Notes: generated by a model not told the origin, from the sequence alone. Shown: positions 1-6,475, counted from the first letter of the stretch. The stretch: 10,176 bases of DNA from Candidatus Geohydrothermomicrobium daggyaiense (GCA_015711695.1 MU158454.1:2869-13044), one strand, 5' to 3'. Numbers and translations: made by a program.

Positions 1-1
1 G

Positions 2-463
2 CGGGTTGAGGAATTTCATCGTAAAAACGTGAAGATAAGGTTTATTGGCAGGAGAACTCGATTGCCTCGTTCTCTCGTTAAGAAGATGGAGGAGGTCACG
101 GAATACACGAAAAACAACACGGGGATGAAGTTAAATGTAGCTTTCAACTACGGTGGAAGGGCTGAACTCGTTGACGCGGTAAGAGACATCGCAAAAAATG
201 TGCTGTCGGGCAGGATCAAACCACACGCGATAAACGAGCGCGTGATACGGAGTCATCTTTACGCGCCGGATGTGGCTGAGTACGATCTGCTCATAAGGAC
301 AGCGGGAGAACAACGGATAAGCAACTTTCTTCTGTGGGAAATAGCGTATACAGAGCTATATTTTACACCTGTTCTGTGGCCTGATTTCAGAAAAGAGCAT
401 CTTCTGGAGGCAATCAACGAATACAATAAAAGAACGAGGAAATTTGGCGGACTTGCGGAGTGA
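2..463 (+). CDS. uppS: Isoprenyl (undecaprenyl-type) diphosphate synthase, C-terminal part
   Basis: This is a cis-prenyltransferase that condenses isopentenyl diphosphate onto farnesyl diphosphate to make the long polyprenyl diphosphate carrier for cell-wall glycan synthesis. It acts in the cytoplasm at the membrane face. The gene is cut by the left edge: the frame is open from base 2, leaving 153 residues, roughly the C-terminal 60% of a family of about 250 residues. A GTG at 29 is internal and not the start. Visible family signatures are the NYGGR stretch and the C-terminal hallmark RTAGEQRISNFLLWEIAY followed by ELYFTPVLWPDF, which holds the arginine, serine and glutamate residues for isopentenyl diphosphate and Mg binding. 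The catalytic aspartate near the N-terminus is outside the window. The gene ends with TGA and converges on the AOR-family gene 136 bp away; the usual followers cdsA and dxr are absent. Confidence 0.96.
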   Translation, partial: RVEEFHRKNVKIRFIGRRTRLPRSLVKKMEEVTEYTKNNTGMKLNVAFNYGGRAELVDAVRDIAKNVLSGRIKPHAINERVIRSHLYAPDVAEYDLLIRTAGEQRISNFLLWEIAYTELYFTPVLWPDFRKEHLLEAINEYNKRTRKFGGLAE

Positions 464-599
464 TAATAGATAGTGGAGATAAGTCGTTTTCCCGTTCCTT
501 GAACAAAAGTTTATTGCGGCTTCTCTTTACCCTGTTTAAGCAGTGAAATTGCCTTCGGATTTTGTCTGTCAGTGTTTTTTCGTTCAGGGAAATCGACTC

Positions 600-2468
600 T
601 TATGAGAGCGGGGCGAACTCGATTCTAAGCCTTTCAAGGCATTGAGATGTTGGAATACCTACTTCACTCCACCCCCGCAGCTTATAATACTTAAGAAGCA
701 TTTTTGTTAACGGAACAACTTTTCCTGAGGCTGGTCCTTCACTTAAAGGTTCACCTATGAACCTCAATGGAAGTGAGTCATCTTTACTTGTAAACCCCTC
801 TCTTAAGTTGAACATTCTTTCCAGTGTAAAGATCCTTTCCCCCACCTTGAGGAAAGTTCGTCTGTCGTAGTGTATTCCTGTGACATAGGATAAGGCACGG
901 TAAATGTCAAATAGATCAACGAAAAGGACTGAAAGGCTCGGGGCAATAGAAACGAAAAGGTCGCGGGACCAGACCGGCATCTTTTTTATCCACCCAGGAA
1001 CGGAGAGGAGAGCATAACCTGCGCGGTTGCAGAAGACAAGGCAGGCTAAGGAATTGAAGAGGTTCTGGGCAAATATGGTCAGTTTTACTTTGCCTCCGGC
1101 TCTCGCGCCGTGTATGTAGGCGGGAAATCCAATTATTTCTGGAGCGGCAAGCATAGAGCCCGTATGAGTAGCGCCGGCTGGTGATGTGGCGTATGCGAGC
1201 CCCTGACCCCAGGCTCCTCGGGGGTCATAGCCGGGAACTTCCATTCCTTTGACCGCCATCGCAAGGTCAGTGTATCCGTACTTCATCACAATGCTCATCG
1301 CGCCATTGGCAAGCTCATCTCCTGGGCCCTTTCTTTCAGCGATTAAAGGAAGCAGCGGGCCCACTTCCTTTGGGCTTCCGAATCTTAACGGCAGGTCCAT
1401 TCTTCCTTTTTCAGATAGTTCCATCGCCACGGCTATGGTCTCGCCCGTGCTGATCGGGTCCATACCAAGTAAGTAGCAGAGGTAATTGTTTCTGATGACA
1501 GAATCAAGGTCATCTATTAACAGATTGCTTCCGAGCATCGCGAGCGACTGATACCCGGGTCCCTTTATCTTAAGAGCGCCGGATTTTGTCGGGATTTTTA
1601 TTTCCGTTGTACAAAGAATCGGGCATCCGGGGCAGTCAAAAGCCTTTCTTTTAACCTGGGCGCGCAGGGTTTCTGCGGTTACTTTCGCGTACCTGTCAAA
1701 AGTTCCGCTTGTAAAATTTCTTGTAGGAAGGACGCCTCTCGTATTGCAAATGGCAAGAGTTCGAATAGCTTGAGTGCCGAGCGTTTCGGCTGAAAGCTTG
1801 AGCTTTCTCTTTATAGATTCCAGCGGCTTTTTAAGGCGGTCGCGGTCAAATACGGGCGTTTCGAAGTCTCCGCCGACTCGTATCGCCTTGACGAGTTTAG
1901 AACCCATTACCGCTCCAACACCCCCGCGTTGAGCGGTGTGCTCTCCTGAGACGATTGTCGCGTACCTTACAAGGTTCTCTCCGGCGGGTCCTATGCATAT
2001 GGTGCTTGCGACTTTGCTTGAAAGCAGCTCCTGGGCTTGCACCACATTTGTTCCCCAGAGCGCTCCAGCATTCCTGATTTTCCACTTTCCAACGGTTATG
2101 TCGATTATTACCGGTTTCGGCGACTTACCTCTGAGGATGATGCCGTCATAACCGCACGACTTTAGTTTTATGGCAAAATCTCCGCCCAACGCCGCGTCCA
2201 CGAAGGTTCCGGTAAGTGGGGATTTAGTGCAGATTGACAAATGGTTGAATGCCGGTATCCCGACTCCCGTTAAAGGTCCTGTTATTAAAAGTAGGACATT
2301 TTCCGGTCCCAGCGGATCAATGTGTGGCTCAAGTCCCTGATATAGCAACCATACTCCGAGCCCTTTGCCGCCGAGGTATTTTTGAATGATTTCCTCGGGG
2401 ATTAAGAACTCTTTACCTATACCGCTATTCAGGTTGATATTCAAAAACTTTCCTGCGTAACCATCCAC
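600..2468 (-). CDS. Aldehyde:ferredoxin oxidoreductase (AOR) family protein, divergent active site
   Basis: This 622-residue protein is full length for the tungsten/molybdenum-bis-pterin AOR family, whose members oxidise aldehydes to acids (or run in reverse) with ferredoxin in the cytoplasm. Visible signatures are an N-terminal YAGKFLNINL, GGKGLG at 33-38, GPLTG at 64-68, the cluster motif C279-x2-C282-x3-C286, GSNLLIDDLD at 313-322, LGMDPISTGE at 334-343, YDPRGAWGQGLAYATS at 414-429, and a typical C-terminus with YYKLRGW and GIPT. Several active-site positions differ from the common family pattern: GPGYQ (303-307) where GPEYE is usual, and AGATH (431-435) where RGADH is usual. The fourth cluster cysteine is C476 or C480, slightly out of register. 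The substrate therefore cannot be assigned. The start is GTG at 2468, with a modest GAGAG about 11 bases upstream. No ferredoxin, pterin-synthesis or tungstate-transport gene lies beside it, and it appears to be transcribed alone. Confidence 0.93.
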   Translation of the reverse strand: MDGYAGKFLNINLNSGIGKEFLIPEEIIQKYLGGKGLGVWLLYQGLEPHIDPLGPENVLLLITGPLTGVGIPAFNHLSICTKSPLTGTFVDAALGGDFAIKLKSCGYDGIILRGKSPKPVIIDITVGKWKIRNAGALWGTNVVQAQELLSSKVASTICIGPAGENLVRYATIVSGEHTAQRGGVGAVMGSKLVKAIRVGGDFETPVFDRDRLKKPLESIKRKLKLSAETLGTQAIRTLAICNTRGVLPTRNFTSGTFDRYAKVTAETLRAQVKRKAFDCPGCPILCTTEIKIPTKSGALKIKGPGYQSLAMLGSNLLIDDLDSVIRNNYLCYLLGMDPISTGETIAVAMELSEKGRMDLPLRFGSPKEVGPLLPLIAERKGPGDELANGAMSIVMKYGYTDLAMAVKGMEVPGYDPRGAWGQGLAYATSPAGATHTGSMLAAPEIIGFPAYIHGARAGGKVKLTIFAQNLFNSLACLVFCNRAGYALLSVPGWIKKMPVWSRDLFVSIAPSLSVLFVDLFDIYRALSYVTGIHYDRRTFLKVGERIFTLERMFNLREGFTSKDDSLPLRFIGEPLSEGPASGKVVPLTKMLLKYYKLRGWSEVGIPTSQCLERLRIEFAPLS

Positions 2469-2516
2469 AATTCGTTTTCTCTCTTAAGATAAAGTTCCGC
2501 GACCGGCACTACATGC

Positions 2517-2535
2517 ACAATTTTACGATAATTGT
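2517..2535. promoter_or_regulatory. Candidate operator: inverted repeat upstream of the AOR-family gene
   Basis: ACAATT and AATTGT form perfect 6-bp arms separated by 7 bases, ending 49 bases before the GTG start of the AOR-family gene. On the minus strand the repeat contains TAAAAT, a 5-of-6 match to a -10 box, but the best upstream -35-like TTTACT is 20 bases away, which is too long for a good promoter. The arms are AT-rich in an AT-rich region, so chance is a real possibility. Confidence 0.22.
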
Positions 2536-2888
2536 TCTGCTTTTAGTAAAATTTCGCTACCGCTTTTGCGATTTCCTTACACTTACTATCGTTAAGCACT
2601 TCCATTGACTCAAATCGAAATTCACATTCAAAGGGAATTTTAAAGGTTATCGGGGATTTCGACTGAATTTTTATTAGACGGTTGTAAAAGGGTTGATGCC
2701 ATCTTTGAATTTTAATGGGTGCTTGTTCTGAATACAGTTTTTATCTCTTTAATATGTATTTATCACGCGAAAATCCGGCGTTGCTTGTATGTTGGTGAGG
2801 CACTGGGATAAGTTGAACAAAGCCCCGGTTACCATAAAGGGGAAAAGGCGTTTTACAGTTGAAAGGTCTTTAATTTTCTTTAGAAGCG

Positions 2889-2897
2889 AAAGGGTGA
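2889..2897 (+). promoter_or_regulatory. Ribosome binding site setting the TTG start of the lipoprotein gene
   Basis: AAAGGGTGA lies 5 bases before TTG at 2903. This is the best Shine-Dalgarno match in the area and puts two basic residues directly before the hydrophobic signal segment, as expected for a lipoprotein. It argues against the longer start at ATG 2789 and the in-frame GTG at 2894, which overlaps this site. Confidence 0.6.
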
Positions 2898-2902
2898 CGG
2901 TT

Positions 2903-3721
2903 TTGAGAAAATTCCTGATTCCTGCAGTGATTTTGATTTTGGCTGCTTTTATAATTGTTGCCTCTGGTTGTGGACCTGGGGCAGAAACGATTCTTAAGAA
3001 AGCGCGTTCTTCAGAAAAAAAGATGGAGACCGCGCGTTTTACTCTCGAACAAAAAATGCGGCTTCCACGGGCTCCGATACGCGAGGGCAAAGTGGAAAAA
3101 CAGGTGTTTGTTCATCGCGCAACCGGTGAATATGATTTCAGGACTGGCAACTTTCGCATATTTGTAACGCTTCCCACTGGCGCCAATCTTGCAATGCTGA
3201 AAATAGGAGAGAAGCAGTTTTGGCAATTAGCGGGGTACTGGTATGAATCCACGGGATCGGTAGAAACCTCACCCCCTGTGACCCAGGCTCTTTCTTTTTC
3301 GCAATATATTAAGACATTTAAGAAAATAAATAAGCTCGGAGATACCAGGATTGATGGTGAACCTGTTTATCACGTAAGAGGTGTCCCCAACATGAAAGAA
3401 CTGGTAAAGCTTCCCGGTGTCAATGAGCTTCTAAAGGACCCAACGGGCAAGCAGGTGAGGAGCATAGACGAGCTCGAGGACATGAAGGTTGTGTTCGATT
3501 TCTACGTAAGAAAGAAAGATTTCTTAATCAAGAGATCCATGACAAGCATCGAGGCGAAGGTCACTAACGACCTCATTGAGCTCGGATATGCTGAACCTGG
3601 GGATAAGATGTATATGGATGCTGTTCTGACCTTCTCTGATTTCAATAAGCGTTTTCTTTTTAGGGAGCCTTCCAAGTATTCGCCTCTTCCTCAGGAGCTA
3701 ATTCAACAAAATAACCCCTAA
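2903..3721 (+). CDS. Predicted lipoprotein, LolA/LppX-like fold
   Basis: With the TTG start at 2903 the protein has 272 residues. It begins with a short basic segment (MRK), a hydrophobic stretch (residues 4-20) and a lipobox-like ASGC with Cys23, so it is probably a lipid-anchored protein on the outer face of the cytoplasmic membrane. The mature part is soluble and rich in alternating beta-strand-like segments. It has an early helix with charged repeats (ILKKARSSEKKMETARFTLEQ split over 30-50), a central FWQLAGYWYE, and a C-terminal strand ending DFNKRFLFREPSKY. This layout recalls the LolA / LppX-LprG group of half-barrel proteins that hold lipids in a cavity; that link is inference from overall pattern. 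A longer start at ATG 2789 would put 38 charged residues ahead of the signal peptide. The gene stands alone, divergent from the AOR-family gene and convergent with the acyl-CoA dehydrogenase gene. Confidence 0.8.
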   Translation: MRKFLIPAVILILAAFIIVASGCGPGAETILKKARSSEKKMETARFTLEQKMRLPRAPIREGKVEKQVFVHRATGEYDFRTGNFRIFVTLPTGANLAMLKIGEKQFWQLAGYWYESTGSVETSPPVTQALSFSQYIKTFKKINKLGDTRIDGEPVYHVRGVPNMKELVKLPGVNELLKDPTGKQVRSIDELEDMKVVFDFYVRKKDFLIKRSMTSIEAKVTNDLIELGYAEPGDKMYMDAVLTFSDFNKRFLFREPSKYSPLPQELIQQNNP

Positions 3722-3752
3722 CCGGGCGGGTCTGGTGCTCCTGAGAAAGGTC

Positions 3753-3764
3753 CGGGAATTCCCG
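3753..3764. repeat. 12-bp perfect palindrome between convergent genes
   Basis: CGGGAATTCCCG is a loopless perfect palindrome in the 67-bp gap between the lipoprotein and acyl-CoA dehydrogenase genes. A second small stem, TGCGA / TCGCA with a 7-base loop, follows at 3765-3781, and a run of six T begins at 3800 inside the dehydrogenase 3' end. Together these could help stop transcription from the left, but none has the form of a standard intrinsic terminator. Confidence 0.35.
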
Positions 3765-3788
3765 TGCGAAACCATATCGCAAGCGAGC

Positions 3789-5024
3789 TTATTCGTAAAT
3801 TTTTTCCTCCTCATTGAACGCTTCCGGCGCGTCAAACTCGGTATCGCGGCCTGCGGGTTTACCGCTTGCCATCTCCTTGTATAACTCATGCTGGATGATG
3901 AGGTTCATGATTTCATTAGTTCCGGTCCATATCATAATCAATCTGCAGTCTCGCAGCGCCCTTTCGATGGGATAGACATTTGTATAACCGATGCCACCCA
4001 TTATCTGCATCGCGTGATTTATCACTTTCCAGGACATCTCGGTCGCGAACTTCTTTGCCTCTGAAACCATTCTTCTTTGCACACCATGGGGAACTTCGCT
4101 ATCGATGGCGCAGGCTGTTGCATAAACAAGAGCTCTTGCGGCATCGAGCTCGGTAATGGACTCAGCCACCTTGAAAGAGACTCCCTGAAAATCCTTTATC
4201 CTCATCCCGAAGGCTTTTCTTCTGGTGGAATATCTCATTGCCACCTCGAGCGCCGCTCTTGCCCCACCAAGTGCCCCGGCAGCGGAGGTCAACCTTTCGG
4301 GAATCATCATTCGATAGAAAATTTTTCCGCCTTCGTTCTCTTTTCCCACGAGATTTTCTGCCGGGACTTTGGTGTTCCGGAATAGCACTCTCCCGGTTCC
4401 GCCTCCGCGAGCTCCCATAAGACCGTAAACATGCTTTACCTCAACATCGTCGTTTCTGTCGACGAGAAAGCAAGAAAGGCTATCTCTCGGAGGATTCTCG
4501 GGGGCGGTCTTAGCATATACCATGAAGTAGTCAGCACCTTTTGCGCCAACGATGAATCTTTTTTGCCCGTGAATCACGTATTGACCGTTTTCCTTCTTCG
4601 CGGTGGTTGTTGCGCCGAAGAAATCCGAGCCGCCCCGCGGTTCCGTTAGAGCTTCCGCACAGAAAAGTTTGCCCTCAATTGTTGGCTTGAGATATTTTTG
4701 TTTTTGCTCTTCGGTTCCGAATTTGTATATGCACTCCCCGACGATTGACACAAGCGCATAAAGACACGCCGGCGGGATTCCAAGGGTGGACATTTCCTCA
4801 AGTGCAATACACTCTTCTACCCACCCGAGTCCTCTTCCGCCATATTCCTTAGGGAATCTCAAGCCAAGCAGGTTCCGCTTCGCGGCTTCAATCAATATCT
4901 CTTTGGGATACTGAATTTTTTCAGCATCCATGTCAAGAATGTATTGCCTGTCAATGGAACGCGTGAAATCCCTTATTTCCTCGCGAAGATCTTTTTGCTC
5001 TTTTGTAAGAAGGAAATCAAACAT
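3789..5024 (-). CDS. Acyl-CoA dehydrogenase family flavoprotein, helix-G glutamate type
   Basis: This is a 411-residue FAD enzyme of the acyl-CoA dehydrogenase superfamily, which removes two hydrogens from an acyl-CoA thioester and normally passes electrons to electron-transferring flavoprotein. The length is close to the usual 380-400. Visible family motifs are EALTEPRGGSD (124-134; the middle alanine of the common EPxAGSD is glycine), GQKRFIVGA (153-161, where KxWITN is usual), RRKAFGMRIKDFQ (268-280) and MQIMGGIGYT (339-348). At the usual catalytic-base position the protein has IWTGTNE (365-371), with Thr367 instead of glutamate. It has Glu243 in PERL at the place where isovaleryl-CoA and long-chain enzymes keep their base. 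The substrate is not determined. ATG at 5024 is preceded by GGAGG with 6-base spacing. No etfAB, thiolase or CoA-ligase gene is adjacent. Confidence 0.95.
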   Translation of the reverse strand: MFDFLLTKEQKDLREEIRDFTRSIDRQYILDMDAEKIQYPKEILIEAAKRNLLGLRFPKEYGGRGLGWVEECIALEEMSTLGIPPACLYALVSIVGECIYKFGTEEQKQKYLKPTIEGKLFCAEALTEPRGGSDFFGATTTAKKENGQYVIHGQKRFIVGAKGADYFMVYAKTAPENPPRDSLSCFLVDRNDDVEVKHVYGLMGARGGGTGRVLFRNTKVPAENLVGKENEGGKIFYRMMIPERLTSAAGALGGARAALEVAMRYSTRRKAFGMRIKDFQGVSFKVAESITELDAARALVYATACAIDSEVPHGVQRRMVSEAKKFATEMSWKVINHAMQIMGGIGYTNVYPIERALRDCRLIMIWTGTNEIMNLIIQHELYKEMASGKPAGRDTEFDAPEAFNEEEKIYE

Positions 5025-5030
5025 CTCATA

Positions 5031-5035
5031 CCTCC
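5031..5035 (-). promoter_or_regulatory. Ribosome binding site of the acyl-CoA dehydrogenase gene
   Basis: On the minus strand GGAGG precedes ATG at 5024 by 6 bases, which fixes this start. It is the strongest and best-spaced Shine-Dalgarno sequence in the window. Confidence 0.85.
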
Positions 5036-5049
5036 AGTTCAGATTTTTT

Positions 5050-5073
5050 GTCCATATTAATCGTCCATATTAA
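5050..5073. repeat. Two 11-bp direct repeats near the acyl-CoA dehydrogenase start
   Basis: GTCCATATTAA occurs at 5050-5060 and again at 5063-5073, a 13-bp period. It lies 26-49 bases upstream of the acyl-CoA dehydrogenase start codon, in the 5' leader or core promoter. It could be a tandem binding site for a regulator or a simple duplication. Confidence 0.6.
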
Positions 5074-5191
5074 GAATCATGCTCTATTTTATACTTTTAG
5101 TTTTATGTATTGACTTACATATCGTGTTTATGCAAGAAACCAGGCCGGTTTTTCTGCTGATTTTTCTTTAATTAATAAGAGAAAGGTTTTC

Positions 5192-5220
5192 GGTTTATAG
5201 GTTGGTTTATAGGTTTATAA
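5192..5220. repeat. 12-bp tandem repeat (two copies plus a partial third)
   Basis: GGTTTATAGGTT is repeated exactly at 5192-5203 and 5204-5215, and a further overlapping GGTTTATAA occupies 5212-5220. It sits about midway between the two divergent genes. Slippage is the simplest origin; the position also fits a regulatory site. Confidence 0.7.
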
Positions 5221-5228
5221 ACAGTTCG

Positions 5229-5369
5229 ATGAAAGTTTGTGAATTCGGCCCCAAACGCATGACTTACAATTTAAATCCAGGCTGGTTTGAGTGTTATACA
5301 ATATGCAAGACGCTTCTTGGTTGGGTATGGGATGTGGTTCAGAAAAATGTGTTGAATCTGTTGTTTTAG
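5229..5369 (+). CDS. Possible small ORF of 46 codons, function unknown
   Basis: An ATG-to-TAG frame codes for 46 residues with three cysteines (positions 4, 22 and 26) and a tryptophan-containing hydrophobic C-terminal half. It ends 23 bases before the start of the membrane-protein gene on the same strand. No Shine-Dalgarno sequence precedes its ATG, and the frame stays open upstream to 5172 through the tandem repeat. No family is recognised. A frame of this length can easily arise by chance in an intergenic region, so this is a weak call. Confidence 0.15.
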   Translation: MKVCEFGPKRMTYNLNPGWFECYTICKTLLGWVWDVVQKNVLNLLF

Positions 5370-5381
5370 TTATTTTCTTTT

Positions 5382-5388
5382 GAGGGGG
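5382..5388 (+). promoter_or_regulatory. Ribosome binding site setting the TTG start of the membrane-protein gene
   Basis: GAGGGGG lies 4 bases before TTG at 5393. No ATG or GTG in frame is comparably placed, so this site decides the start. Confidence 0.7.
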
Positions 5389-5392
5389 TCTT

Positions 5393-6475
5393 TTGGCACG
5401 AGCACACGGGTCGAAAAAGAAAAAAACTGTTTCAGGTTTAAAGCCTTCTTACGCGAGGGGTAAGCCAGCTTCAGGTAAAAGTGGCAATGCCAGATCAAAG
5501 AAGCCTGCACGCAAAAGTGCTCAAGCGGTTCGGGATAATGAAAAAAACCGGCTAAAAGATAAAGATGAAATGTTCGGTAAAGATTCGAAAAGGGTGCAGC
5601 CAGGATTCAACCTTATAAGGTCCGGAACCCTAGAGATGAAGGTGTTCCAGGCGATGCTCGTTTTGGTGATTGTTTCCATTCTCCTTCAATATCCCTTATG
5701 GATGGATGTTGTTGGTGAACAGTATAAGGAAAGTTCCAGAGAATATCGAGTTGAGTTGAAGAAATGGGAAAAGGAGCACAAAGCAATCAAAGGGGAAAAA
5801 AAGATCGCGGAACACGAGAAAAAAAAGCCAGTTAAACCTGTAAAGCCCACATTCGGTGTCTTCATCTTTTATTATATGTTTATGGCCCTGATTCAGGGCG
5901 CTTTATTCCTTTTCATCGGGTTGAATATCGTCAGGAGAACAGACCTTGAAACGCCTCTACTTAACAGCCTGTTCTCCGGCCAGTCTAATAGCGTCTTTAA
6001 TATTCGATGGTTTTTGCGCGCCCTTATATGGAGCGTAGCAGTTTTTGCTCCTCTCGCCGCGGCAGCTTTGATTGTGAAATTTGCGGGTACAGGCACCTCC
6101 GATGAAATGAAGTATGCAGTCTGGAAGTACTCACTTCACTATGCGGGCTTCGCCACGCAAAATCAATTCCTTTTCCTGGTTATGATTTTCTCCGGGTTTG
6201 TCTGGATTTTCTCACGCTATAGAGAAAAACTCAAAATAGAACCTCACATCTCAGGCATTGTTCTAACCGCGGCTATAGCGTTCTTATACTTTTTCCAGAT
6301 CAGCCGGGGAGGAGCTGAAAAAGTCACGACGGCTGCTTTAGTCTCATTCTTTTTCGTTACATCTCTCGTGGTGATCGCCGGTTTATTGTACTGGAAGAAG
6401 GGTTTAGAATTGTCGTTGATTTCCAGTTTTATGGGGTTTGCGCTTTATCCTTTTTTCTTCGGCTTTCTTAAGTGA
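5393..6475 (+). CDS. Polytopic membrane protein with basic N-terminal tail, function unknown
   Basis: This 360-residue protein is not assigned to a family by eye. Residues 1-82 form a hydrophilic, probably disordered tail in which 22 of the first 70 residues are Lys or Arg. Hydrophobic segments follow at about 84-103, 154-177, 207-229, 257-273, 286-303, 311-333 and 339-357, giving up to seven membrane spans. The loop between spans 1 and 2 (108-152) is highly charged, coiled-coil-like and ends in a lysine/proline run. By the positive-inside rule the tail should be cytoplasmic. I see no catalytic signature: there is no EExxxR of CPBP proteases and no ATP-binding motif. The gene starts with TTG after a strong GAGGGGG and ends 52 bp before glyQ, so it may be transcribed with the glycyl-tRNA synthetase genes. 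Confidence 0.85.
   Translation: MARAHGSKKKKTVSGLKPSYARGKPASGKSGNARSKKPARKSAQAVRDNEKNRLKDKDEMFGKDSKRVQPGFNLIRSGTLEMKVFQAMLVLVIVSILLQYPLWMDVVGEQYKESSREYRVELKKWEKEHKAIKGEKKIAEHEKKKPVKPVKPTFGVFIFYYMFMALIQGALFLFIGLNIVRRTDLETPLLNSLFSGQSNSVFNIRWFLRALIWSVAVFAPLAAAALIVKFAGTGTSDEMKYAVWKYSLHYAGFATQNQFLFLVMIFSGFVWIFSRYREKLKIEPHISGIVLTAAIAFLYFFQISRGGAEKVTTAALVSFFFVTSLVVIAGLLYWKKGLELSLISSFMGFALYPFFFGFLK

Larger units (their letters stand above)
2469..2902. other. AT-rich divergent intergenic region
   Basis: These 434 bases separate the minus-strand AOR-family gene from the plus-strand lipoprotein gene and should hold promoters for both. I see no RNA gene and no convincing sigma70 promoter with correct spacing. 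The AOR side contains a small inverted repeat that includes a -10-like TAAAAT on the minus strand. The lipoprotein side has AT-rich stretches around 2740-2760. An in-frame ATG at 2789 would extend the lipoprotein gene into this region by 38 residues, but I consider that start wrong. Confidence 0.6.
5025..5392. other. AT-rich divergent intergenic region with short repeats
   Basis: These 368 bases lie between the acyl-CoA dehydrogenase gene and the membrane-protein gene and should carry promoters in both directions. They contain two pairs of short direct repeats, an imperfect inverted repeat (CTTACAT 5114-5120 / ATGCAAG 5130-5136, one mismatch) and one small ORF at 5229-5369. No T-box leader sequence, tRNA or intrinsic terminator is visible. 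No sigma70 promoter with good spacing could be fixed; TTGACT at 5110-5115 has no matching -10 box. Confidence 0.6.

Noticed and set aside
464..599. T-rich gap between uppS and the AOR-family gene as a bidirectional terminator.
   Set aside because: A run of six T at 575-580 is present, but no inverted repeat precedes it on either strand.
2543..2740. Open frame of 66 codons on the minus strand upstream of the AOR-family gene, with a plausible-looking amino acid mix.
   Set aside because: The only ATG is about 21 codons from its end, there is no ribosome binding site, and no family is recognised. It could be a decayed gene end, but chance in an AT-rich spacer is as likely.
2789..2902. N-terminal extension of the lipoprotein gene from ATG 2789.
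   Set aside because: It would place 38 mostly charged residues before the signal peptide and lacks a Shine-Dalgarno sequence, while TTG 2903 has AAAGGGTGA at good spacing.
5135..5153. Hairpin AGAAACC-AGGCC-GGTTTTT resembling an intrinsic terminator.
   Set aside because: The T run is part of the stem rather than following it, the stem is weak with a G-T pair, and no plus-strand gene ends nearby.
5025..5392. Possible T-box riboswitch ahead of the glycyl-tRNA synthetase operon.
   Set aside because: No T-box core such as TGGNACCGCG and no antiterminator/terminator pair is present here or between 6476 and 6527.
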